From NCBI GenBank assembly GCA_015064945.1, contig SVRF01000022.1, positions 1 to 33,963 of the forward strand: DNA of 33,963 bases, in the 5' to 3' direction. The notes under the pieces were generated by a model, which did not search any database, was not told the origin of the DNA, and saw nothing but the letters and a program-made list of their open reading frames with translations. This stretch comes from Oscillospiraceae bacterium. Lineage in GTDB: Bacteria; Bacillota; Clostridia; Oscillospirales; CAG-382. Shown piece by piece: positions 1 to 7,423 of this stretch (positions are counted from its first letter, which is position 1; each line of letters starts with the position of its first letter). Both the position numbers and the translations under genes were made by a program.

Positions 1-16
1 ATACAATATAATGCAG

Positions 17-44
17 AAAAGTCAGGGACGCGCCCCTGACTTTT
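17..44. terminator. Hairpin at left edge, possible terminator
   Basis: Perfect 11-bp inverted repeat (AAAAGTCAGGG at 17-27, its complement at 34-44) around a 6-nt loop. The arms end in T-runs on both strands, so it could stop transcription in either direction. It may serve the minus-strand lipoprotein operon or a gene left of the window. Seen directly; function inferred. Confidence 0.5.
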
Positions 45-104
45 CATCTTTGTGTGTAATTATATTTTTCTTTTTTCGTGGTCTGTGCCTTTGTCAGCGG
101 TCTG

Positions 105-135
105 AGCCTATGGAAAATAAATTCCATAGGCTTTT
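105..135. terminator. Hairpin just past the dockerin gene stop
   Basis: Perfect 11-bp inverted repeat (105-115 and 122-132) with a 6-nt loop, directly downstream of the minus-strand dockerin gene. A TTTT run follows only on the plus strand, so on the minus strand it is better seen as a 3'-end stabilising hairpin, possibly acting together with the hairpin at 17-44. Nothing else is seen in 1-146. Confidence 0.4.
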
Positions 136-146
136 CTAATGTCTTT

Positions 147-980
147 TTACAGCGTTTCTATAAGACCTGCATCGTACCTAAGTATCCAAGATGCGTCAAG
201 GCTGTTTACTTCGCCGTCACCGTTAACATCTGCCAGGGTCAGACACCCGTCGGATATGATGATAAGCTTGGCGTTATGCTTTAAAATCCACGCCGCATCC
301 AAGTTGTCGGTCTTGTCGTCACCGTTAACATCGCCCTTTAAGGGCACATAGGTTTCTACGTTATTTTGGCTGCCGTCTGCATCGCCCGTAACGGTTATGG
401 AAATACCGCAGTTTTCCATATCACTGTAAATTTCCTGAGTAAAGAGGTCGTCATAAAACTCCATAAGCAGCCAGTCAAATTCAGGTTGACCGCTGTACAC
501 AGCTTTAAATCTTACCTTGACTGTAAATTGGTCGGGCGTGCACGCCTCACAGTCATCGTTGGAAAACGAGACGGAGATCATTTGTTTGCAAGGAACGCTT
601 TTGTCGCTTGCCTCTACTGCACCAAGCCCTATGCCGCCGCCGTAGTTAGAGCAGTCTGTCCAAGGACTCTCGGAGCCTACTATAGTTACAGTGTCCTCTA
701 AATTTCCTGCAAGAATAACATAGCGGGTGTCCATATAAAACTGTACCGCAAAAGCGCTAACGCAGGTATCAAAATCATATTCGCTCCACCTGAAGGCTAT
801 TTCAAATTCTTCGCCGACGGTGACATTGGCAGGTGCGATGATTTCGAATTTGCAATGGAAATCAGTCACGGAATATACGGTACAGCGGACTTCTTCGCCA
901 AACGCAGTGAATGTGCCGACACCTGTAAGGATAGACAAGCACAAAAACACCGCAGTAGCTTTGAGAAAACTATTCCTCAT
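147..980 (-). CDS. Secreted cohesin-like domain protein with C-terminal type I dockerin
   Basis: A 277-aa exported protein. An N-terminal signal peptide (residues 1 to about 28, hydrophobic core FLCLSILTGVG) precedes a beta-rich domain of about 170 residues resembling the cohesin/carbohydrate-binding fold. The last ~65 residues form a type I dockerin with two calcium-loop repeats (GDVNGDDKTDNLDAAWIL and ADVNGDGEVNSLDASWIL). Dockerins bind cohesins and so attach proteins to cellulosome-like assemblies; here the partner is unknown. The mature chain is cysteine-rich (about eight Cys before the dockerin), which fits disulfide bonding. The ATG overlaps the end of the upstream lipoprotein gene by 11 bp and has a poor ribosome site, so translational coupling is likely. 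The dockerin call is firm; the cohesin-like fold is inferred. Confidence 0.85.
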   Translation of the reverse strand: MRNSFLKATAVFLCLSILTGVGTFTAFGEEVRCTVYSVTDFHCKFEIIAPANVTVGEEFEIAFRWSEYDFDTCVSAFAVQFYMDTRYVILAGNLEDTVTIVGSESPWTDCSNYGGGIGLGAVEASDKSVPCKQMISVSFSNDDCEACTPDQFTVKVRFKAVYSGQPEFDWLLMEFYDDLFTQEIYSDMENCGISITVTGDADGSQNNVETYVPLKGDVNGDDKTDNLDAAWILKHNAKLIIISDGCLTLADVNGDGEVNSLDASWILRYDAGLIETL

Positions 981-1434
981 TGCTGTCGCTCACAGGGGTG
1001 TACACAATAGTGATCTCGGTGCTGTCTTCAAAGTAGATGTATGCTTCGGTACCTGCAATGCATGCCTTGTAAGTGCCTTCCTCTTTCTGGAAAACAACAA
1101 CGCCTTCTGCGTCGGTCATAGAGGGAAGAAAGCAAGCGCTTTCACTGCAAAGCTGAACGCTTACGCCTTCAACGGGGTTACCGTCTGCGTCTACAACATT
1201 TACAGTGTAGTCGATTAAAGCAGGACCTTCCTCAACGGAGGACTCTTCAGCCACGGAGGTGGAGTCTTCAACAGAGGAAACAGCGTCTTCACTGCTGTCT
1301 TGAACTTCGGAGCCCGCTGCGCTTGACGCTTCAACCTTGCTGTCGCTGTTATCGGCTTCACTGCCGCAGGAAGCAAAGGATATAACTGTAACAAGTGTAA
1401 GTATAACTAAAAGTGTACGTTTAATTATAGACAT
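970..1434 (-). CDS. Small lipoprotein with Cna-B/transthyretin-like domain
   Basis: A 154-aa lipoprotein. The signal peptide ends in lipobox FASC (Cys23), followed by an acidic Ser/Glu-rich linker (about 24-75) and one beta-sandwich-like segment (YTVNVVDADGNPVEGVSVQL onwards) resembling Cna-B/SpaA or transthyretin-like domains. The start is the ATG at 1434, because AAGGAGA sits 6 nt upstream; an in-frame start at 1452 lies upstream of that site and is less likely. It is the third gene of the minus-strand lipoprotein operon and overlaps the dockerin gene by 11 bp. The same linker-plus-beta-sandwich layout occurs in the two upstream lipoproteins, suggesting a paralogous surface set. Function unknown. 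Confidence 0.8.
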   Translation of the reverse strand: MSIIKRTLLVILTLVTVISFASCGSEADNSDSKVEASSAAGSEVQDSSEDAVSSVEDSTSVAEESSVEEGPALIDYTVNVVDADGNPVEGVSVQLCSESACFLPSMTDAEGVVVFQKEEGTYKACIAGTEAYIYFEDSTEITIVYTPVSDSNEE

Positions 1435-1456
1435 ATTTTTTCTCCTTAACAAAAAT

Positions 1457-2974
1457 TTAACCTAAGTAGCAACACATAAACAACCACGCGTTTTCGGTAT
1501 TGATGTTCAAATCGGGGTTGCCGTTTCTGTCCACAAATATGTAGCCGTTGCTTGTAGAATCCCACCAGCCGACATATTCACCACGCTGCTTGATTATATA
1601 CTCCAAGTCCTTTGTAAGGGGATACACACCCTTTTCTTCATCTGCACACTCAATATATTCAAGTAAGCAGTTAGAGTAGTTTTCTTTCTTTGTGCAGTTG
1701 CCGTTTTCGTCAAAGAAATATCTGCTTACGCCGGAACGGTCGAGTATTGTATTGAAGCACGCCATATAAGCAGGGTCTACCGTAAGCCATACCATAACGA
1801 GAGGACCGTCTGCGGTGTTAAGATGATAAAAACCGTCATCATCGTTGAAAACAAGGTTATAAGCGGTATCAGCCTTTAAATCGAAGTTTACAAGGCTTGC
1901 ACCTGCAGGTACTGTGTAGGGCGCAAGGGAAACAGAGGTTTCGTAAATATCCCAAGGCATATCGGCAATTGTAAGCTGTGCGTCGCCTGTGCGGACAATG
2001 GAAAGTACGCAAAGGTCTATATCTTCATCAGCTTCTATGCCCAACACGAACTGTGTTGTGCCTGCACCTGTAGTGCTTATGCCGGACGCACTTACGGAAA
2101 GTGTAAGGGTGTTGTTTATTACCTCACCTATGTTACTGCTTTGCACAAAGTGGGGGCCGCCGTAATAGCCGATAATTGCGTTATCAACAGAGGGCTTAAA
2201 GTCGTATGTGCCCGCCACAGTGGGGGTAAATACAAAGTAGTTCATACCTGCGGTAAGAGAAATCGCGGTCTGACCGACAGGGATGTCATAAGCGTTAAAT
2301 TCGTTGCCTGCAACATAAAGGGTAAATGCCTCGCCGTTAAGGCTGTTGCACAGTTCGACGGTAAGTGCACTGTCTGTACCGCTCAGTGTTAAATCGGACT
2401 GTTCATAATAGAACTCTTCACCTGTAAAGGCAAGCTCTACGGTATATTCACCGGTAGGCAGTGTTTTTGCGGCGATACCGTTGGAGTTGGGAACCTGCAT
2501 TGCTACTTGCTCACCGTTTTGCATAAATTTAACAACAATACCTGAAGTGCAGGGTGTGCCGTCAGGTGCTTTTACGGTAACCGCATATTCGGTTTCTGCA
2601 GGCAGTTCTTCGCTGCTTTCTGTCACGGCGCTTTCTTCGCTGCTTTCTGCCACAGTGCTTTCGGATTCTTCGCTGCTCTCAATATCTGAGATTTCGGATG
2701 TTTCCGTATCTGAGCTTTCGGTTGTCTCTCCGCTACTCTCCATATCTGAGCTTTCAGAGGTTTCTTCACTGCTTTCGCCGTCTAAACTTTCGGTTGTTTC
2801 TTCGGTGCTATCTTCTGCAGAGCTCTCCTCCATACTTTCGAAGATACTCTCTTCAACTGCAGAGCTTGTTTTGTCGGCAGAAGAGGATTCTTCTTCTTTG
2901 TTACCGCAACCGCTGAGGGTAGCACTTAAAGATATAAATGCGGCTAACATAATTATTAAACCTTTTCTTTTCAT
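1457..2974 (-). CDS. Large lipoprotein with Ser/Glu linker, Cna-B-like domain and CYLG-ending module
   Basis: A 505-aa lipoprotein. The lipobox is LSGC (Cys23). A long low-complexity linker of repeated SSEE/TESSD/ETSE units runs to about residue 130. A Cna-B-like beta-sandwich (YAVTVKAPDGTPC to about 210) follows, then a region rich in beta-strand patterns, then a C-terminal module starting near DDGFYHLNTADGPLVMVWL and ending ENAWLFMCCYLG. That ending recurs in the next gene upstream. The ATG at 2974 is chosen over the in-frame GTG at 2977, because AGGAG is 7 nt from the ATG. It lies 22 bp from the upstream lipoprotein gene and 22 bp from the next, consistent with one operon. No enzymatic motif seen; probably a surface-bound binding or structural protein (inference). 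Confidence 0.82.
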   Translation of the reverse strand: MKRKGLIIMLAAFISLSATLSGCGNKEEESSSADKTSSAVEESIFESMEESSAEDSTEETTESLDGESSEETSESSDMESSGETTESSDTETSEISDIESSEESESTVAESSEESAVTESSEELPAETEYAVTVKAPDGTPCTSGIVVKFMQNGEQVAMQVPNSNGIAAKTLPTGEYTVELAFTGEEFYYEQSDLTLSGTDSALTVELCNSLNGEAFTLYVAGNEFNAYDIPVGQTAISLTAGMNYFVFTPTVAGTYDFKPSVDNAIIGYYGGPHFVQSSNIGEVINNTLTLSVSASGISTTGAGTTQFVLGIEADEDIDLCVLSIVRTGDAQLTIADMPWDIYETSVSLAPYTVPAGASLVNFDLKADTAYNLVFNDDDGFYHLNTADGPLVMVWLTVDPAYMACFNTILDRSGVSRYFFDENGNCTKKENYSNCLLEYIECADEEKGVYPLTKDLEYIIKQRGEYVGWWDSTSNGYIFVDRNGNPDLNINTENAWLFMCCYLG

Positions 2975-2996
2975 CACTTTTCTCCTAAATGCTGTA

Positions 2997-5927
2997 TTAG
3001 CCTAAATAGTTGTAATAATAGCAAACCTTAAGCCAAGAGTTTTCTACGCCTTCAAAGGTGTACTTATCCATAAGAAGCTGTAACAGTTCTGCAAGCTCTT
3101 CGTCAACAGGAACACAACCGTCCTTGACAGAACCGTCTTTAATAATCTTGCTTTCGTATTCGCTTATTTCGTCGGAAAAGTCCTCGCCCTTGCCGTGATA
3201 AATACCGGCAAGTACGTCGTCAACCTTGTAACCTTCCGCATAGTCGTCATAGCTGTCGCCCCACATCTTCTTAAGATATTCACGGGTTGCGTCAACATCG
3301 TTACCGTTCAGCTCTAAATATCCCAAAATGTAAAGATCATCTTCGGTTTTGCTGAAATCAAAGCCGCCAAGCGATATCATACCCTCCACAACGACAGGGT
3401 TGCCGTTTTCGTCCTTTATGATATTGCCGTTTTCATCATAAGCGTATCCGTTGCTTATGGGCTTGTCAAATATAGCGGTAACCCCAGTAAAGTCGGCGTA
3501 GATCATGCTGCCGTAAAGCTGGTTGCCGTTTGCGTCAAGCCCCAAATCGTGGTAATAGAAGCCGTCATCCTTAAGTATGGGTTTAATACCGCCGCTTATA
3601 GTGTAATACATTTCCGTGCCGGTTGCGTCAGAGTCATAGGTGAAGAAACCGGGAGATGCCGCTTCAAACAGATTATAACTTGCACCGAGATATTCAATGT
3701 CGAAATAAATGTAGCCTACTTCGTAAATATCCCAAAAAGCAATATTGATATAGTATTCCTTACCTGCTTCCATGTAGTAAACCATGGAAACCTCGCCGTC
3801 TTCAACAAAGGTTCTTTCGCCACCCTCGTAGGTGTATATGGGTTCTTTGCTTATGCCGTCAAATATCCAGCCGTCAACGCCGTTTATAGATTCGTTATGA
3901 GATACAATGCGGTATGCGCCGCTGGTTGCAGGCACAAATTTCTTAAACATACCTCTGGGCATAATGGCTCTGTCATAGTAGAAAACGTTTTCTTCCTTGT
4001 TAACACCAAGAACCGCCTCGGGCGCAGCAAAGGTAGCAACGCCTTCGATGGGGTCGACAAGCTGTGCACCGTCAGTACCGTAAACCTGATAGTAAGTGCA
4101 AGCCTTAAGCCATTCGTTTTCATCGTCGTCAAAACCGATTGCGTCGGAAACAACCTTCAAGTGCTCAGCAAGCTCGCCGTTGACGGTACAAACGCCGTTA
4201 AGTGCAGAGTTGGAAGCGTAGGAGAAGTAGTCCACCATGGTGTCATAATAGCTCTTTCCGTCAACCATTACATCGCCGTCATAAAGTATATCCCAAATCG
4301 TCTTCTCGTCGTTAAGCTGGTTTTTGCCCATAAGTTCAGCTAAAAGAAGAGGACCGTCCGCACTGCCTACGTGGTAATAGTTGTCGCTTTCGTTAAAGAA
4401 GATTTCAACGTAGCTGTAGGTCAATCCGTCATCGGAAAGAGTCGCTGCATTACGGGGGATATAGGTGGGAACATCAATGTCATCCGCATCTATAACACGC
4501 ATATTCTTGATATAAACCGTGTCATCGCCTTCGTTGGTGTCAGAGTCCTTAAGGTAGCACAGCGCCAACTCGTATACGCCGTCCTTTTCTGCAACCCAAG
4601 GATAGCAGGACTTCCACTCAGTCGTTTCTTCGTTACCTGATATTTGGTAAATGTCGTTGTCGTTAACTATAACGTAAAGTATATCGGAGTATTTCTCAGA
4701 GGAAGCAATATAGTCAAAGCCGATAGCCTGACCTGCCTTAAGTGTTACGTCTGCATAAAGGATAGCAAAGCTGTCCTCATAGCCGGCGTTGGTGGCATAA
4801 ACGCATTTCTCACCGTTCTTTTCCGTGGCAACAAAGGGCCAGGAATATTCCGCGCTGTCATCGGTTTCGGGGCGGTATGTAACTTCAATGTCGCCTTTGT
4901 TTATGGCACCTGCAACAACCTCAGAGCCCTCAAATTCAACATTGGGCTTAACCTCGGTAACAAGCTCGCCAACACTTGTGCAGAGTTTTTGTGTGTAGTT
5001 TTCGGCGGTGAAATGCTCAAATGCGGAAACAAAGGGTCTGTTTGTGGTTATGGCACCTGCTTCGATAAGGCAAACCACGCCGTAACGGTCTATAAATACA
5101 GAGGTGGGATAGCCGGTAACGGCAAATGTGTTGGACCAAGCAGCAGGGCAGTCCGCCATTCTGAAACTGTAGCCGTATTGCTGAGCAAAGGCCTTAACTG
5201 CATTAGCGCCGTCAAGCGGGTTAATAGCAAGAATTTCCACGTTGTCGCTGTACTGTGAATAAACATCGTTCATAACGGGGAACTCTTCAAGGCACCAAGA
5301 GCAGGTTGTGTACCAGAAGTTAAGTACTACAAGGTCTTTTTCTTTTAAAAGTTCAGAAAGGGTAACTGTTTCGCCGTTGAAGTCGGTAACGGTAAAATCA
5401 TACATAACGTCACCAAGCTCCATTGTAGTTTCGGAAAGGCTCTTGCCGCTTACGGGCGCAGAGCTTACAACTACCTCGGTAGAAGCACCGTCAAAGCTGT
5501 AATATTCTTCAACAATATAACCTTCGGGAAGCCCCGTAAAGGTTATTGCCATATCCTTTGTGTCTTTTGTTATCTTAAGACTTGCAACGCCTTCATCGTT
5601 AGTCTGACCGAACTGCACAAGGTCGGAAAGGCTGTTGTCTTCATATACCAAAACGTCGATACCGGACAAGGCAAGTCCGCCTGCACTTTTAAGACTTATG
5701 GTGTAAGTCCCTTCTTCCGTTACGGGTGCAGAGGTATCGTTGTTTTCGGGTGCAGAAGACTCAGTAACAGTGCTTTCGTTACTGTCTGCGCCATCACTTG
5801 TCTTGTCGCCGCTTTCTGTCTTGCTTTCGGTCTTTTCGTCTGCCTTTCCATCGCCGCAAGCGGTGAAGGTGGCAAGAAGCATAAGCACGGCAATAAGTAA
5901 ACATAAAACTCTCTTAAAATTGCTCAT
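2997..5927 (-). CDS. TlpA/thioredoxin-domain lipoprotein with repeated C-terminal module
   Basis: A 976-aa lipoprotein. The lipobox is FTAC (Cys24), then an acidic Ser/Thr linker to about 70, a Cna-B-like segment (73-155), and a TlpA/AhpC-type thioredoxin domain (about 172-305). The active site is CSWC (209-212) in WYTTCSWCLEEFP, with a cis-proline motif GYPTSVFID (Pro274). TlpA-like proteins act as extracytoplasmic thiol-disulfide reductases. A jelly-roll-like segment (about 320-480) follows, then two copies of a module with NYYHVGSADGPLLLAEL...ENEWLKACTYYQVYG and DGFYYHDLG...ENSWLKVCYYYNYLG. The ribosome site GGAGAGC is close to the ATG. It is the first gene of the operon, under the palindromic promoter near 6000. 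The redox domain is firm; the C-terminal half is unrecognised. Confidence 0.88.
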   Translation of the reverse strand: MSNFKRVLCLLIAVLMLLATFTACGDGKADEKTESKTESGDKTSDGADSNESTVTESSAPENNDTSAPVTEEGTYTISLKSAGGLALSGIDVLVYEDNSLSDLVQFGQTNDEGVASLKITKDTKDMAITFTGLPEGYIVEEYYSFDGASTEVVVSSAPVSGKSLSETTMELGDVMYDFTVTDFNGETVTLSELLKEKDLVVLNFWYTTCSWCLEEFPVMNDVYSQYSDNVEILAINPLDGANAVKAFAQQYGYSFRMADCPAAWSNTFAVTGYPTSVFIDRYGVVCLIEAGAITTNRPFVSAFEHFTAENYTQKLCTSVGELVTEVKPNVEFEGSEVVAGAINKGDIEVTYRPETDDSAEYSWPFVATEKNGEKCVYATNAGYEDSFAILYADVTLKAGQAIGFDYIASSEKYSDILYVIVNDNDIYQISGNEETTEWKSCYPWVAEKDGVYELALCYLKDSDTNEGDDTVYIKNMRVIDADDIDVPTYIPRNAATLSDDGLTYSYVEIFFNESDNYYHVGSADGPLLLAELMGKNQLNDEKTIWDILYDGDVMVDGKSYYDTMVDYFSYASNSALNGVCTVNGELAEHLKVVSDAIGFDDDENEWLKACTYYQVYGTDGAQLVDPIEGVATFAAPEAVLGVNKEENVFYYDRAIMPRGMFKKFVPATSGAYRIVSHNESINGVDGWIFDGISKEPIYTYEGGERTFVEDGEVSMVYYMEAGKEYYINIAFWDIYEVGYIYFDIEYLGASYNLFEAASPGFFTYDSDATGTEMYYTISGGIKPILKDDGFYYHDLGLDANGNQLYGSMIYADFTGVTAIFDKPISNGYAYDENGNIIKDENGNPVVVEGMISLGGFDFSKTEDDLYILGYLELNGNDVDATREYLKKMWGDSYDDYAEGYKVDDVLAGIYHGKGEDFSDEISEYESKIIKDGSVKDGCVPVDEELAELLQLLMDKYTFEGVENSWLKVCYYYNYLG

Positions 5928-5992
5928 TTTGCTCTCCTGTTAAATAGCTATACTAAGCCGATTAGAACTTTTTATACAAAAGCCCAAATAAT

Positions 5993-6021
5993 ATAATAGC
6001 ATAGTTTTGCCTATGTGTCAA
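5993..6021 (-). promoter_or_regulatory. Sigma-A promoter for lipoprotein operon
   Basis: On the minus strand TTGACA (6016-6021) is separated by 17 bp from TATTAT (5993-5998), a near-consensus housekeeping promoter. The lipoprotein operon start codon is about 65 bp downstream. The element lies within the palindrome at 5995-6040. Confidence 0.75.
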
Positions 6022-6040
6022 CAAGCAAAACTATGCTATT
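5995..6040. repeat. 16-bp perfect palindrome around the lipoprotein promoter
   Basis: AATAGCATAGTTTTGC (5995-6010) and its exact complement (6025-6040) flank a 14-nt spacer. The -35 box falls in the spacer and the -10 box overlaps the left arm. It lies just past the trmO stop, so the transcript could also form a terminator-like stem, but it has no clean U-tract. It may be an operator for a dimeric regulator (inference). Confidence 0.7.
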
Positions 6041-6047
6041 TAAGGTC

Positions 6048-6734
6048 TTATTCGGTATCTTTAATATCCGTAACGGTCAGCACTCCGTCTTTCACTTTAA
6101 AAAAGATTTCTTGTTTACCGAAGTAAAAGCCGTATACTCGTTCTTCGCTCTCCTGATAAGAGGGACGTGGGTCTTCGGAAAGCAGCTTAACAAGGGCTTG
6201 TCTTTTATTTTCGGGTACCTTTTCGGCAAGCTCCGCGGGCAATACAACTTCTACGGAATAGTCGAATTTTTCATCAGCAAACCCGCCTACAGCATCTGTT
6301 CTGCTATCCGCAAAGGGCAGATAAGGCTTAACGTCGTATATAGGCGTGCCATCCATCAGATCAGCCCCTGCAATTCGCAGTACCGTGCCGTGCACGGGGT
6401 CTTTGTCCACTCCCAGCAGTTTCACGCATGAAAGCCCCAAAGGGTTGGGACGGTAGGGCGAGCGTGTGGCAAATACCCCCATCCGCTTATTGCCCCCAAG
6501 CCGCGGCGGACGCACCGTAGGCGACCAATTCTTCCTTATCGCCTCGGAGAACTGCCATATAAGCCAAATATGGCTGTAGCCCTCAAGCCCTCGAAAAGCC
6601 TCTTCACGGCTGTACTCGGGCAAAAAAACAACCTTAGCCTCCAGCTCCTCCACCAAGCCGCTTTGTCTGGGAATGCCAAACTTGGTAGGGAAGTCCGTGT
6701 GTGTATGTCCTATAACCTTAAGTAAATGATCCAT
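6048..6734 (-). CDS. trmO: tRNA (N6-threonylcarbamoyladenosine(37)-N6)-methyltransferase TrmO
   Basis: A 228-aa TrmO/TsaA (UPF0066) family protein. Members methylate t6A37 of tRNA-Thr using S-adenosylmethionine, tuning decoding of threonine codons. Diagnostic stretches are FGIPRQSG near residue 20, LEGYSHIWLIWQF, GVFATRSPYRPNPLGLS and the later GADLMDGTPIYDVKPYLP, all typical of the eight-stranded TrmO beta-barrel. Full length for a two-domain TrmO. AAGGA precedes the ATG. It is the second gene of a unit with the zinc-ribbon-like membrane protein (10-bp gap). Some organisms have TrmO homologues with other tRNA targets, so the exact substrate is inferred. Confidence 0.92.
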   Translation of the reverse strand: MDHLLKVIGHTHTDFPTKFGIPRQSGLVEELEAKVVFLPEYSREEAFRGLEGYSHIWLIWQFSEAIRKNWSPTVRPPRLGGNKRMGVFATRSPYRPNPLGLSCVKLLGVDKDPVHGTVLRIAGADLMDGTPIYDVKPYLPFADSRTDAVGGFADEKFDYSVEVVLPAELAEKVPENKRQALVKLLSEDPRPSYQESEERVYGFYFGKQEIFFKVKDGVLTVTDIKDTE

Positions 6735-6744
6735 AAAAGTCCTT

Positions 6745-7290
6745 TTAATATTGCTTTGATAAAATTAAAATATCGTCTTCTTCAAAATCTGTGTTCTCTT
6801 GTAAAAACTCACCGTTTCTGTAAGCTTTACTTGAATACGGTGTAAGGGTCAGCGTGTTTCCTTCAATTTTGTATCTACAGCTTAACACTACAGTAGTGTC
6901 GCCTATATCAGAGGTTTTAAGTATTAACGTATCGTCTTCTGTTTTGTATTCGTAGGTGATATGTTCGTTTCTGTCTTTAAAATCATTGGAATATTTCCAG
7001 GCAAGCTCGAATTCACAAATACCGTTCTCTTTAAAATTAAAGCTTATTGTTTCTTCCATGTAATTGTATTCTTCTGATACAGCACTCCATTTGCCAAGCA
7101 ATTCTCTTTCCTTGCCACCGGATAAAAGGATAATCAACACAACTGTAACGATAGCCGTTAAAGCTACGCCGCCTATAACAAACCACTTGGCACTGTGCTT
7201 TTTTTGAGTTGAGTTAAGCTTCTCGCCCTCATAAAAAGGGCAAGAACTGCCGTCTTCGGGCATTTGTGTATTGCGGTTCTGACAAAACAT
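6745..7290 (-). CDS. Membrane protein with degenerate N-terminal zinc ribbon
   Basis: A 181-aa protein. The N-terminus (MFCQNRNTQMPEDGSSCPFY) matches the outline of the usual MFCxxCGxxxxxxxxxCxxC zinc ribbon, but the second cysteine of each pair is replaced (Arg6 and Tyr20), leaving only Cys3 and Cys17. A single transmembrane helix (about 36-57) follows, then an external beta-rich domain beginning LLGKWSAVSEEYNYMEETISF, of the lipocalin-like type often attached to such anchors in Firmicutes. A strong GGAGGTG ribosome site precedes the ATG. It heads the unit with trmO under its own promoter. Function unknown; metal binding is unlikely with two ligands missing. Confidence 0.8.
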   Translation of the reverse strand: MFCQNRNTQMPEDGSSCPFYEGEKLNSTQKKHSAKWFVIGGVALTAIVTVVLIILLSGGKERELLGKWSAVSEEYNYMEETISFNFKENGICEFELAWKYSNDFKDRNEHITYEYKTEDDTLILKTSDIGDTTVVLSCRYKIEGNTLTLTPYSSKAYRNGEFLQENTDFEEDDILILSKQY

Positions 7291-7319
7291 AAAAGCACCT
7301 CCAACAGAATTATATACTT

Positions 7320-7348
7320 ATTGTACTGCAAAAAACGCATTCTGTCAA
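7320..7348 (-). promoter_or_regulatory. Sigma-A promoter for the zinc-ribbon protein and trmO
   Basis: Minus strand: TTGACA (7343-7348), 17-bp spacer, TACAAT (7320-7325), about 30 bp upstream of the ATG. It is divergent from the murQ promoter. Confidence 0.75.
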
Positions 7349-7366
7349 CGGGATATGCGTATTGTC

Positions 7367-7395
7367 TTGACTTTTCGCCAAAAGGGTAGTAAAAT
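7367..7395 (+). promoter_or_regulatory. Sigma-A promoter for murQ
   Basis: Plus strand: TTGACT (7367-7372), 17-bp spacer, TAAAAT (7390-7395), followed by TGGAGGG at 7411 and the murQ ATG at 7424. It is back-to-back with the opposing promoter. Confidence 0.72.
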
Positions 7396-7423
7396 TAACA
7401 TAGATTTTTTTGGAGGGTTTGCT

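Noticed and set aside
3549..4343. 264-codon plus-strand open frame
   Set aside because: Antisense to the TlpA lipoprotein gene; no ribosome site and no recognisable protein pattern, while the minus-strand reading is clearly coding.
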